Positions 9,857 to 19,034 of a stretch of 39,494 nucleotides of DNA are shown here, one piece after another (the first letter of the stretch is position 1; each line of letters starts with the position of its first letter). Made by a program: the position numbers and the translations under genes. This stretch comes from Perkinsus marinus ATCC 50983 (taxonomy: Eukaryota > Perkinsozoa > Perkinsida > Perkinsidae): assembly GCF_000006405.1 (NCBI RefSeq), contig NW_003202570.1, positions 11,947-51,440 on the forward strand. Direction: 5' to 3'. The notes under the pieces are model-generated. The model ran no database searches and had not been told where the DNA came from. It was given only the letters and a program-made list of their open reading frames with translations.

Positions 9857-10196
9857 ATGATGAATTTGAAGTGTGCTATCACGAATCCGTGCCTAGTTTC
9901 TCTTCTGTCGTGTACATCATCATTATGACTGCTGTTGTTGTGTTTCGGGTGGACGGAAGTTTGGAACCTAATGTTAGAGAGCTCGTTACACATGCTCGCC
10001 ACCACTGTCGTGCTGGAGTACTCGTAGGTCCTCGCGGGCTGGCATGTCGCCGGTTACCGAGTTCTGGAGTGCTCTGTTCTAGTACATGTGTTTTCTATTC
10101 AATTCATCATTGCATTATAGGTCTCTGTGTGCCTGCAGTTCAGTGTCTTCTTCCTTTTGTATTTTTCCGTGTAACAGCTCGACTGTACACCACCTA
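9857..10196. other. Short intergenic region
   Basis: Lies between the COPI-associated gene and the acetyltransferase. A forward frame with a hydrophobic stretch (VVYIIIMTAVVVF, near 9910) is open but has no recognisable family and poor splice context. I see no supported gene. Confidence 0.4.
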
Positions 10197-11034
10197 ATGG
10201 GTTGCCCTAATAACGACAATAATAATAACGTCCTATCCGTATGCATGGCTGACCCAGTCATTGAAGATGAGCCCAAGCCTGAGGCAGCTCCTACTTCCTC
10301 TACTAAGAAGGAAGGAGTATTCGCTCCTCAGTGGTTTCACTGTGTGTACCCTCGCAAGCCCGCTACCAGGTCCGATCCTGTCATGGTCAAGTTGCTTGCC
10401 CAAGTGCGTCGTGAGATTCTCTGTGTTATTCCCTGGCAGTTTTATATGTCAGGTGAAGGAGCTCTCGGAAGCCGAGTTCGAGGGTGAAAATTGTCTCGAG
10501 AAAATTTCTGGGAGATCACCATGGAAGTTGTCCATTCTGGCCAGCGGCGAGCAGCTTTGTGCTTTTATCGTCTACAAATTCGTCAATGAGCGTAGGGCTT
10601 TCAGCGTCGCTAAATTGGCGGTGCCCAAGACCATGCGTGGGAAAGTAAGTCGATCAGGGCTTGACCGCGCGCCACGAAACTCCAATCTTGTCTCTTTTAG
10701 GGTTTGGGTACTTTTGTGATGAAGTGGGTGAAGGAATCCTGCAAGTCAAATCCTAATGTGGACTTGGTCACTCTCTCAAGCTTGCCGGCTGCTATAAAAC
10801 TCTATAAGAAAATTGGGTTTAGGAAGATTTATACGATTACTCAAAGTGAGTCGACCTAGTTTTTGTCTTAGTCGTTGATTAACTATCAGGCGATCCGGAG
10901 GAGGAACTAGTCGAAGGCCAGGTTTATATGGAAATGAACGTAAGTTTGCTACTGCAGTTTATGCGCAGTAGTAATGAAATCAGGTACGCAAGCCTGGCCA
11001 AGCCCGTCATCGCGCCTCGCATCGCCGAACTTGA
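10197..11034 (+). CDS. GNAT-family N-acetyltransferase
   Basis: Five exons: 10197-10403, 10453-10644, 10701-10845, 10890-10939, 10984-11034. They give 214 residues with every intron GT-AG and 44-56 nt. An N-terminal Asn/Asp and Pro-rich leader (another Met at 10245) is followed by a GNAT fold: FSVAKLAVPKTMRGKGLGTF is beta4 and the acetyl-CoA loop (R-G-K-G-L-G), and AAIKLYKKIGFRK is the typical motif B end. Such enzymes transfer acetyl from acetyl-CoA to an amine; the substrate cannot be told. The basic tail (RKPGQARHRASHRRT) is unusual. Tightly packed, same strand as its neighbours. Confidence 0.85.
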
Positions 11035-11416
11035 CTAGGGCCCTCGAGACCTCGAGAGATTGGCTACTTGTTTGTTGGAGGGAGACCTAAATTGGATACA
11101 TCTATTAAGACGTTCTCCCTATTTGTTGTTTTCTACCATAACTCTGTCCGTACTGGTCTCTACTATTGTACGCTAGTAAGAACTGAACAGACGTTTCAGT
11201 TGATGCCACTCACGTTATATCGCACTCTTCTCGCCGATGCGAAAGATAAGCACCCGAGATCAAAGGTCATCGCCGTCGTCGTTGGTATTACCTCACGGTT
11301 GGCCAATTATAGTCGGGGAATTATAGCCCTGATCACGCTGCCCTGTTGCACAGAAACGGCTGACTTGCGTTATGAATTCACAAGGGGCTAGCCGAGGCAG
11401 TTCGCCCTTAGTAGTG
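11035..11416. other. Intergenic region upstream of p28
   Basis: No supported exon. The 3' edge has CGCCCTTAG directly before the p28 start codon (TAGTGATG), a likely splice acceptor for a 5' leader. Confidence 0.4.
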
Positions 11417-13343
11417 ATGACCGCACTTGTATTAGCACAGAAAAGCCCTCGCGACTCGTTGGTGCGCTACGACCCTCCACAAGACATCGGGGTTGCCCCT
11501 GACCCTCCGGTTGATCCTGAGGAGGATGAAGTAGTGACAATACTAGGACATGGCTTCAGTGTTGGAGGACTATATGTTGGCTTTCCACAGCTGAGTTCAA
11601 GAGTTTCCAAAGCTACATAATAGAAGAGTTTATATACGAATTAGGGTAGAAGTGTACGGAATTCCCTCCCAATTTTCATAGTGTCACCAACATATATAGT
11701 TGACTATGACGTATGCATGGTGTAGTGTAGAACCTGATCTCAGTTGGAGTATCTGGGCATTGAAGCGACCGACCCGGACAAGGCCATTGCTGATGCTATC
11801 GCGGCTCAATTGACGGAATCGGCTGAGTTGCCAGCTATGGATAGCAAGCCTACTACTAAAGATGTGAGCTCTCGTCACTGTGACTCGGTCTGTTGGGCCT
11901 ACTGCTCATCTCAAGGTGTTGCATATCCTCCTACCACCACGAGAATGGTCTGAGAACGGCAGACATATCATGCAGGTGAGGATGTATATCAGCATATCTT
12001 TGGTGAATCTTCCCTGTGCATAGTACGTCAACGATCAGCCATCTACTAGGATGGATGTGATAGCTCTGCAGGAAGCCTTGGATGGTAAGCTTGTGGAAAG
12101 GCAAGCTAGAGAGATTGGGATTTGCCCGGTTCGGGAGGAGCTCTATGGTCAATGCTTTGGTGAGTCGAGATCAATCACATTGCTACTCGAAATAGACCGT
12201 AGTGGCCGTTTGGTAGACACGATACAGCTTGTTCTCAATGGTTTGGTTGTTGCGATGTGTATATCACTTTTATTGATGTTCACAGAACTCGAACTTATAC
12301 TCTCTGAAGATAGTTCATCGCCTATTTACCTCTTGAATGGTGATGTCTTCTTCTTCTTCTTTTTCGAGTTGGCACTAGAGAGTAATATCAATATATAGTG
12401 GTTATTGTGATATATATAATAATATGGGTATAGATGATAATATTGATATTATTTTATACTATAATTATATGTATTATAGTCTAGTACTATTATTTTTTAT
12501 ATAAGTTTATCTCTATTGATGTGAATGACTGTATCCTCTCAGATGAGCTCATCAGACAAGTAACGTTGGATTGCCCAGAAAGGGGTTTGTTGCTACTGCG
12601 AATCCGCAACGAGATAAGGATGACTATCGCGGCTTACCGCACACTGTGAGTGAACCTCCCAACTTGGTGGTTTTCACAAAGTCGTGGTAGATACCACTCC
12701 TCGGTCGTTTTCGGTACTCGCAAGCAGCTTCAAGGAGAAGAAGGGAAGGAAGAGGCTGAACAGAAGGTGAGGAATAAGGCACTAAGCCGATCCTTTTCTG
12801 GGAGTATCTCTGGATTGAGCTGATGAATACTACGATGAGTTACGACCGTCCAGAAATGAAACAATGACAGTAGCACTATTCCACAGTACGTTCGTAATGG
12901 GCAGGCTTCAACCACGTGAATATTTTACGTTCGAGCTGTGGAGCTCGCATGGTAATTTAATACAATAGTTTGAGGACAGAATAGTTGAATAAGCTTGATT
13001 CTCAACTTGGTGGCATCGAGAGAAAAGTCCCTGACGTAGTGTTATTTTTTGGAGTTGCCGCGATCGTTTCCACAAACTATCATACCATGGGTTGCGACTA
13101 CTCTCAGTTGGAGGAACTGAGGGAGAAAAAGAGGGCTCTGGCAGACAAGTTGGCCCAGTTGGAGCGGAGGTGTGAGGCTGTGGAGAGGAGGGAAAATGAG
13201 AGGAATAGTATTGAGGCGAAAAGGAGGAAGGAAGAGGTAAGTCGCTCATGATTGGTCGGCGAGGGTAAAGCCCCGATCAGATAGACTTTTTGGAGCACCA
13301 AGGTCAGCATTTACGGACCTTTCTGGACGGTCTGGAAAAGTGA
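11417..13343 (+). CDS. DNALI1: Axonemal inner-arm dynein light chain p28
   Basis: Nine exons: 11417-about 11530, 11744-11863, 11916-11975, 12024-12159, 12543-12645, 12691-12766, 12994-13026, 13108-13236, 13281-13343. Exons 2-9 sum to 240 codons with consistent phases; the exon 1 donor is the least certain point. Diagnostic p28 motifs: SLVRYDPP near the N-terminus, LLPPREW, STRMDVIALQEALDGKL, RQAREIGICPVREELYGQCF, DELIRQVTLDCPERGLLLLR, NEIRMTIAAYRTL, then a C-terminal coiled coil (LEELREKKRALADKLAQLE, ERRENER). p28 binds inner-arm dynein heavy chains with actin and is needed for flagellar waveform, so the organism builds motile flagella. Intron 4 (12160-12542) is long and very AT-rich compared with the 42-81 nt norm. 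Confidence 0.95.
12160..12542 (+). other. Long AT-rich intron of p28
   Basis: The intron between QCF and DELIRQ is 383 nt. Its second half (12390-12510) is nearly pure A/T with many TATAT and TATTAT runs. Neighbouring introns in the gene are mostly 42-81 nt. No coding content. Confidence 0.8.
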
Positions 13344-13458
13344 ACACGCTCAATATGTTGTTACATGTTGTTGAGTGCTGCTTGTAGCCCTCCAAGAGTG
13401 TATTGTGTTATTAACCTGTCTTTGAGGTTGCAATGGTGATTTGCAAGTAGTCATTATT

Positions 13459-14838
13459 ATGGTATGTCCGTTGAGCGAAAGGAACTACTCCTTGCCAACG
13501 ATACCATCAGGGAGTTGTCGGGCTCTACGGCGACTAACAGAAGCTATTGTCCTCACAGATAACGGAGGAACCCTATTGCGGGATCGGGATAGCGGCCTGC
13601 CTGCTCAGGATCTTCCTACATGGGTTGATACAGATCTTGTACGGCGTGGTCAAAGGGTCTTCCTCAAGTTAGGCCGACCATTGTTTTCCTCTATGATGGT
13701 ATCACTTATCCTCGGGTGTAGGATCTCGAGATTTGCCGATGTTCTATTGCATAGTCCTGGCGGCTACTGTGGGGATGCACTACAGACATTCCGCCGCTTT
13801 CGTGACACTGCCATGCACATTTTATGTTGGATCTCCCATGACCTGTTCGATCATCAGTCTCCAGCCCGTAAGAGTTTATCACAAGTCCGAGCCATGCATG
13901 TAGCTGCCAGAATGCGAGTGCAAGCGTTGGGAAGGTGCTCTATAGGAGCTCCAGTTTCCCAATACGATCTAGCTATAGTTCTGCTGGCCTTCTCGGGAAT
14001 GGCCGTAGATTATGTAAAGAACGAGTTCGGGTTCGCTGAGTTATCTCAACACGACATAGCGGCGTACATTCACTTGTGGCGGTATATAGGCTGGCTCCTC
14101 GGCATTCACGATGATTACAATCCTTGTGCCTCAGTGAGCCTATGTTCTGACCTGCTGGCCGACCTCTATCTTGTCTCCAATCTAGATGCTAATGAAAATG
14201 AAATCGGCGACTCCGGCCAGATTCTGTACCACTCCATTCTGAAATCGTTCGGGAAGTTTGGTATAGGCCTGGGACCTACCGTAACTCGAGCTCTTCCATG
14301 TGTTGGACTGACCAAGGCCGGTTTTACCCACCCTGCTAAGATCCCAAAGGGCGTGCGATACTTGGAGGTTTACCTGCTCATTGGCTTACTCAGTAGAAGG
14401 GTCCCTCCCAATCCCCCCACGGCGCTCCATAATTTGCCTCGAAAGCTCGGCTTGAACTCAGCTCGGGAGCCCACATGGTTGGTGATGGTATTTGAAGCAT
14501 TACTGCTAGCTAAGGGTTTGATGGTGGAATATTTAACATTCCCATTGTTAGCACTGCTGTTGGGGGGAAGAGGGTCTGTGGTAGCTATGGACTATAATGA
14601 AGATGAACGCCTACGAGCCTATGAGAAGTGGCGTGGCAACTTCAGCGAGCTCGTTCTTGATGATAGGGACTATTTCTTCCCAAGTATATCATTCTATCGA
14701 CCAGAGACAATTTCCAAGATATTTTTGATTCTCGATGCATCGTCGTGGATCCTTTTCCTCGGCCTTGGTATATCACTGTTCATCTATGCTGTATTCTCCT
14801 GCTATCACTACGCATTTATGAGTACCATTTCAAGTTGA
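13459..14838 (+). CDS. mpaB/rubber-oxygenase (DUF2236) family protein, copy 1
   Basis: Single exon of 459 codons; the ATG at 13459 is chosen because it aligns with the start of the next paralogue. Family features in order: LPTWVDTDLVRRGQRVF (about residue 50), the conserved RFADVLLHSPGGYCGD, ARKSLSQVRAMHVAARMRV with the Arg and His that in this fold lie by the haem or metal site, GAPVSQYDLAIVLLAFSGMA, and IAAYIHLWRYIGWLLGIHDD. Family members include mpaB, an ER oxygenase, and latex-clearing protein; a haem-dependent oxygenase role is inferred from homology only. A C-terminal hydrophobic segment (SSWILFLGLGISLFIYAVF) suggests a tail anchor. Lack of introns contrasts with neighbouring genes and might indicate retroposition or transfer. 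Confidence 0.82.
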   Translation: MVCPLSERNYSLPTIPSGSCRALRRLTEAIVLTDNGGTLLRDRDSGLPAQDLPTWVDTDLVRRGQRVFLKLGRPLFSSMMVSLILGCRISRFADVLLHSPGGYCGDALQTFRRFRDTAMHILCWISHDLFDHQSPARKSLSQVRAMHVAARMRVQALGRCSIGAPVSQYDLAIVLLAFSGMAVDYVKNEFGFAELSQHDIAAYIHLWRYIGWLLGIHDDYNPCASVSLCSDLLADLYLVSNLDANENEIGDSGQILYHSILKSFGKFGIGLGPTVTRALPCVGLTKAGFTHPAKIPKGVRYLEVYLLIGLLSRRVPPNPPTALHNLPRKLGLNSAREPTWLVMVFEALLLAKGLMVEYLTFPLLALLLGGRGSVVAMDYNEDERLRAYEKWRGNFSELVLDDRDYFFPSISFYRPETISKIFLILDASSWILFLGLGISLFIYAVFSCYHYAFMSTISS

Positions 14839-14905
14839 GGCCATTCCGGATTTGCGCTTGTTGCGAGAAGCGAATGAGCCCACTTGTACTCAGTTTACTT
14901 TCATC

Positions 14906-16273
14906 ATGAACATGTCCGAGTGTTCCGACTATGCTCTGCCTCGCCTCCCAGAGGGGAAGTGCCCAGCATTAAGACGTATGATGGAAGGCCACACTATTCC
15001 TGATCGCTTCGCCCATCACAATGAGCAGACTGTATCCAGCGGTGTTGAGATTCTTCCAAAATGGGTCAACAAGGATCGGGTCATTCGAGGACAAGAAGTC
15101 TTCGGAGAGCGACCTCCAGCATTCTGCTATGGTATGCTTATCAATCTTGTTCTGGGTTCCCGCATATCGCGGTTCGCGGACGTCCTCGTTCATAGTCCCG
15201 GTGGGTATACTGCTGACCTACTGCAAACCTGTCGTCGGTACAAAGACACCGTTGGGCATGTTGCCTTGTGGATGACCCCTGGTTCGGATCTATTCGATTC
15301 AACTTCGACCGCTCGCAAGAGTCTCCTCCGTGTTCGCTGTATGCACACTCAAGCAAGGGAACACATCACAGCTCTTGGTCGCTGTGACGTCGGCGTGGCG
15401 GTTTCTCAGTTTGATATGGCGCTTGCCTTATTAGCCTTTTCTGGTATGGCGGTTGATATTGTCAAGAATGACCTCAACTGTAATGCCTTGACCGAGGACG
15501 ATATTGAAGCATACATCCACCTGTGTCGCTTCGTTGGTTACCTGTTGGGCCTGGAGGACGCCTACAACCCATGCAATTCGGTAGCATCTTGTTCTGAGCT
15601 TGTTGCTGATCTCCATCTCATGCTCACTCTTGATGCCTATAATTATAGCAAGGGCCCATCATCAGGTTCTGGCTATGAGCTTTTTAACGTGCTCCTGCAT
15701 TCTTTCGGCTACCACCTCATTGGTCTAGGGCCAATTCTGACGCAGGCATTGCTAGCCGTTCCGGAAACCAAGGCTGCATTCAGGCACCCCCTCACTGCAC
15801 CTATTCAGGTTTATAGATTTGAAATGATGATTATGAAAGGCTTCGGGCAAACCATCATCAATCATGGTGGGCCGCGGTACATCGCGCGCGCCCGCAACTT
15901 TGGCACAAATAACGTTAAGAACCCCAGTGCGTTCAGCCAGATAGTTGATCGCCTCTTTGCCGTGAGGGCATTCCTTGTCGAGCATCTCCTTATGCCCACC
16001 TTCGTCGTCTTTTTCCGAGGCATGGATCGGATCAAAACTGAACCCGATGAGGATAAGAGGATCGAAGCACACGAAAAATGGCGGAAAAATTTCCAAAATT
16101 TGATTCTGCTCCACGAAGATGAAACAATCGAGGGTGACTCCGGGCCTTCTGCGAAGACGATCTTCCTAATTTTCTTCTTCTCGGACATTTTATTGTGCAT
16201 CATCGCCTTCCTCTCAATTCTCGCATTAATACAACATCTGATTGTCTATAGTATTCGTATTATTGTCCCTTAG
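14906..16273 (+). CDS. mpaB/rubber-oxygenase (DUF2236) family protein, copy 2
   Basis: Single exon, 455 codons, starting MNMSECSDYALPRLPEG, which lines up with the start of copy 1. Shared blocks: LPKWVNKDRVIRGQEVF, SRISRFADVLVHSPGGYTAD, TARKSLLRVRCMHTQAREH, VAVSQFDMALALLAFSGMAV, IEAYIHLCRFVGYLLGLEDA. The C-terminal end again has a transmembrane segment (FFFSDILLCIIAFLSILALI). Only 67 nt separate it from copy 1, with a CTCAG acceptor-like site before the start, so the pair may be transcribed together and resolved by trans-splicing. Divergence between copies is high, so the duplication is old. Substrate unknown. Confidence 0.82.
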   Translation: MNMSECSDYALPRLPEGKCPALRRMMEGHTIPDRFAHHNEQTVSSGVEILPKWVNKDRVIRGQEVFGERPPAFCYGMLINLVLGSRISRFADVLVHSPGGYTADLLQTCRRYKDTVGHVALWMTPGSDLFDSTSTARKSLLRVRCMHTQAREHITALGRCDVGVAVSQFDMALALLAFSGMAVDIVKNDLNCNALTEDDIEAYIHLCRFVGYLLGLEDAYNPCNSVASCSELVADLHLMLTLDAYNYSKGPSSGSGYELFNVLLHSFGYHLIGLGPILTQALLAVPETKAAFRHPLTAPIQVYRFEMMIMKGFGQTIINHGGPRYIARARNFGTNNVKNPSAFSQIVDRLFAVRAFLVEHLLMPTFVVFFRGMDRIKTEPDEDKRIEAHEKWRKNFQNLILLHEDETIEGDSGPSAKTIFLIFFFSDILLCIIAFLSILALIQHLIVYSIRIIVP

Positions 16274-16806
16274 CATGTGAGTGTCTGAGGTTATCACCGC
16301 AAGCCGTGACGGTTCGAGACGTGATTTTGTGAGTGTGTCACCTTAGTGTAGCGTTCCAGTATTCGCTGCGGCTAACTATGGCCATGATTAACCCATAATT
16401 TATTAAGGTCATTTCCAAGCCCCTCGGGCACAAAGAGAATTTCACGTATTCAATGATGACCGAACAGTTCAAGAGATCACAACAGGTCAATAGTTCCCAT
16501 CAGCAGAAGCGCTGGGTATAGGGAATGCAGACAGACGAGAAGAACCCCGAATTTAGCATGGACAATAAGCGACGTGGAAATATTGACTGGACAACCGTGT
16601 GAACATGTATAACGCAGATCCCTATAATGTAGTGAGGAAACCGTCCGGATCAGCTGAGAAAATCGAACATATATTCCAATATTCTTTACTGAAACACAAC
16701 AGCTAGGCCAGTGGTGGAAGCATACAAGAATAAGGTGTCGCTAAAGGGAATCCCCCCATCGTGCAGAGTTGCCAGAGTGTATTCAGCAGCAGCAGCAGAC
16801 CCCTCC
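16274..16806. other. Convergent intergenic region with repeat relic
   Basis: Lies between convergent genes. At 16627-16690 it carries a copy of the dispersed motif (GTAGTGAGGAAAC, then TGAGAAAA, then GAACATATATTCCAA) also seen near 2170-2215 and 36295-36340. A short CAG run sits at 16785-16799. No gene. Confidence 0.5.
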
Positions 16807-18122
16807 TCAGGTTAGGTCCACATCGTTTGCCTGATTCTCTGCGCTGGGTGCCATGATCTCCTTCACCTATTGCAAAAGTCCCTCCTATAGGAGGCCAACT
16901 AAATAGATACTACTACCTTGCATAGCATCTCAGTCTTCCACGCATCCAGTCTGGTCACGGAGTCGTATCTGCATATGAATAATCCATACCATCCCTCCCG
17001 CAAATCGTCTTACTTGTGTAGTGCATCCACGAATGCATCAACATCGTTATTCGAAAATGCCTGAGTCATATCCTGCAGCAGCTCCCCTTCGCGTGAAGTA
17101 GCCAGGCGAGGGTCCTCCGACATATACCTACACCCGAACAGTCCTCAACTACTTTCGCCCAATACTACCACCTCTCAACTGCTATACTAGCAGTAACCGG
17201 ATCACCAGCACACATCCACATGATGCCAGCCTTCAGGAAATGCTCCCGAGCACCGAATTGTAGCATAGAATTATGCAACGCTTTTTCCCCTGTCAGCATG
17301 AATAAGCCCAAAATCAATGACCCCGACTGCATACCTTCCTTCTCGAATATCTTAGCAGCATCTTCGTATTTACCGACTTCGGCTGAAAGTTCAGCGACCT
17401 TCAGCATACACTGGGAATGAGGGGCCTTGCTGTATCTAGGGGTACGACTACCAAGTGAATTTATACACGGAAGTTTTATCACTCGTCCATTTCGAACATA
17501 TCAGCCGCCTTCTTGTAGTAGGTCAATGCCTCCTCTGCTTTGACATCGATATCCTCCTCAGAAATCTCCGCAACTGCACGCATGCACAACTGCCAACCCC
17601 AGGCCCTACTCTGTATTACTTGTTCGTAGGATCTTCCCGCCTGCCTGGAATCGACCAGCCGAGCTGTATATCTTTACCGCATGCTCATACCTTGCGTATC
17701 ACCACTGCCATCAGTCTAGTCTTCATCACCACTACCATGTGATAGCATCGTGGATTCTCTCAGCCCGTCTAAAGGCATTTCCTGCCTCCTCGTAGTAGTG
17801 AGCCTCATCAGATGCCGAGCCATACTTGCCCATCATCTCCCCTGCCCGGACCTACTCCAACTATGGCCAGCTACAGGAAGAGTAGAAGAACCCACCAGCG
17901 TTTCCCCAGCCCGATTCCAGTCCTTCAAGAGCTTGAACTGATTCGCAGCGTTCTTGTACAAATCAGCGGCCTCGTCGTAGCTTGGTCCTCCTCCGAGAAA
18001 GGAGAAAATGCCTTTCGACTGCGATACGAGACGATATGCAACGAATATCGGAGGCTCCCTTTTACGCCTTGGGCCTTCTGCTCGGCCTCTTTAATCATAT
18101 CCTCAGCCTGATGAAAACTCAT
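16807..18122 (-). CDS. Alpha-SNAP, NSF attachment protein
   Basis: Ten exons on the minus strand: 18122-18066, 18018-17892, 17841-17736, 17690-17620, 17573-17483, 17447-17335, 17289-17169, 17127-17014, 16968-16917, 16866-16807, all with GT-AG introns of 35-50 nt and matching phases. Features in order: MSFHQAEDMIKEAEQKA, GIFSFLGGGPSYDEAADLY, NQFKLLKDWNRAGETL, then TPR-like helices (YEEAGNAFRRAERIHDAI, EALTYYKKAADMFE), CMLKVAELSAEVGKYEDAAK, FLKAGIMWMCAGD, and the C-terminal YDSVTRLDAWKTEMLCKVKE, where the Leu-rich end is the part that stimulates NSF ATPase. The protein recruits NSF to SNARE complexes and drives their disassembly. Ends EIMAPSAENQANDVDLT, slightly longer than animal forms. Confidence 0.95.
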
Positions 18123-18292
18123 GATGTAAAAAGTACACTTTCCAGCAGATTTCCACCACCCCGAAACTGGCAAGAACGGAACAAAACGGTTGAAAGGGAA
18201 AATTATAATACGTGTTTGACACTAAAACTGTGAGACTGTACTACACACCGACCGCCAGTCCAGAGCCTCTAGGAGGATTTCAGAAATAAATA

Positions 18293-18656
18293 TTACGCCT
18301 CGAAAGCAGTTGGCGCAGACCAAGACTTGTGCATCACAGAAAAAGCTTGCTTATCGAGGTCTACGGACACGATAGAAACATCTGGACGAGTGATAGCATT
18401 CCAAACTGTTGGTATGAGGATCAGCTGATTACTCACATGTGCATGCCTAAGCTTAGGAGCTGGCAGAGCAACTTGGTGGCCGTTTGACTAAGAGCTCCTG
18501 CACCTTGTGCGTGTCATCATCAGCAGGGAAATAGTTAAACGTAGCATCGCCATGGATGTTATCGCTGCTAAGCTGGTCTCCTGAAGAGCCCACTGCTGAT
18601 GGTTACTGTCGGGCTCCTTTTCGGATCGATAGGATTATCATTACTTTCTCGCTCAT
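18293..18656 (-). CDS. Unassigned small coding region upstream of alpha-SNAP
   Basis: Minus-strand stretches read like coding sequence: an ATG at 18656 (MSEK, followed by a possible donor), SDNIHGDATFNYFPADDDTH with KVQELLVKRPP, and a last exon giving WNAITRPDVSIVSVDLDKQ with AFSVMHKSWSAPTAFEA and stop at 18293-18295. I could not make one consistent splice model, and I do not recognise the family. It is head-to-tail with alpha-SNAP, 171 bp upstream of its start. It may be a short gene with unusual splicing or a damaged one. Confidence 0.4.
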
Positions 18657-19034
18657 GGACACGAATTTTCCCGCATTTGTAATCAGCGTTAAAACGCTCG
18701 TTTTTTTACCGCACTTCGATTCATAGTTTTTATCCGAGCTTGGATAACAATTTTTCCGAGAACCCAGATTCGGAAATCAGGGCACTCCATTTGGCTCCGA
18801 AACTCGGAAGAGGAGGCTCGTAACTCGACTTCTCTCGAGATGTGCCAAGAAGTGGACCCGGAATAACTGCACGCAAGTACAAGATCCGAGCTGGTATGAT
18901 TCGATGATCTACGAGGGAGGGGATATGCTATCGGCAACCGACCAAACTAAGGTCAAACCTTGGATAGCGTGTGATTTCTTGGAAAGGCTGAGACCAACGA
19001 CGCTTGTGCGAGTGACGTGAACATCGTTCGCAGG
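18657..19034. other. Divergent intergenic region
   Basis: Separates the minus-strand small gene from the plus-strand Usp-like gene and probably holds promoters for both. No TATA or other motif is convincing. A long T-run lies at 18702-18709. Confidence 0.35.

Noticed and set aside
9607-10005. 132-codon minus-strand frame
   Set aside because: Covers exons and an intron of the COPI-associated gene on the other strand; no family features.
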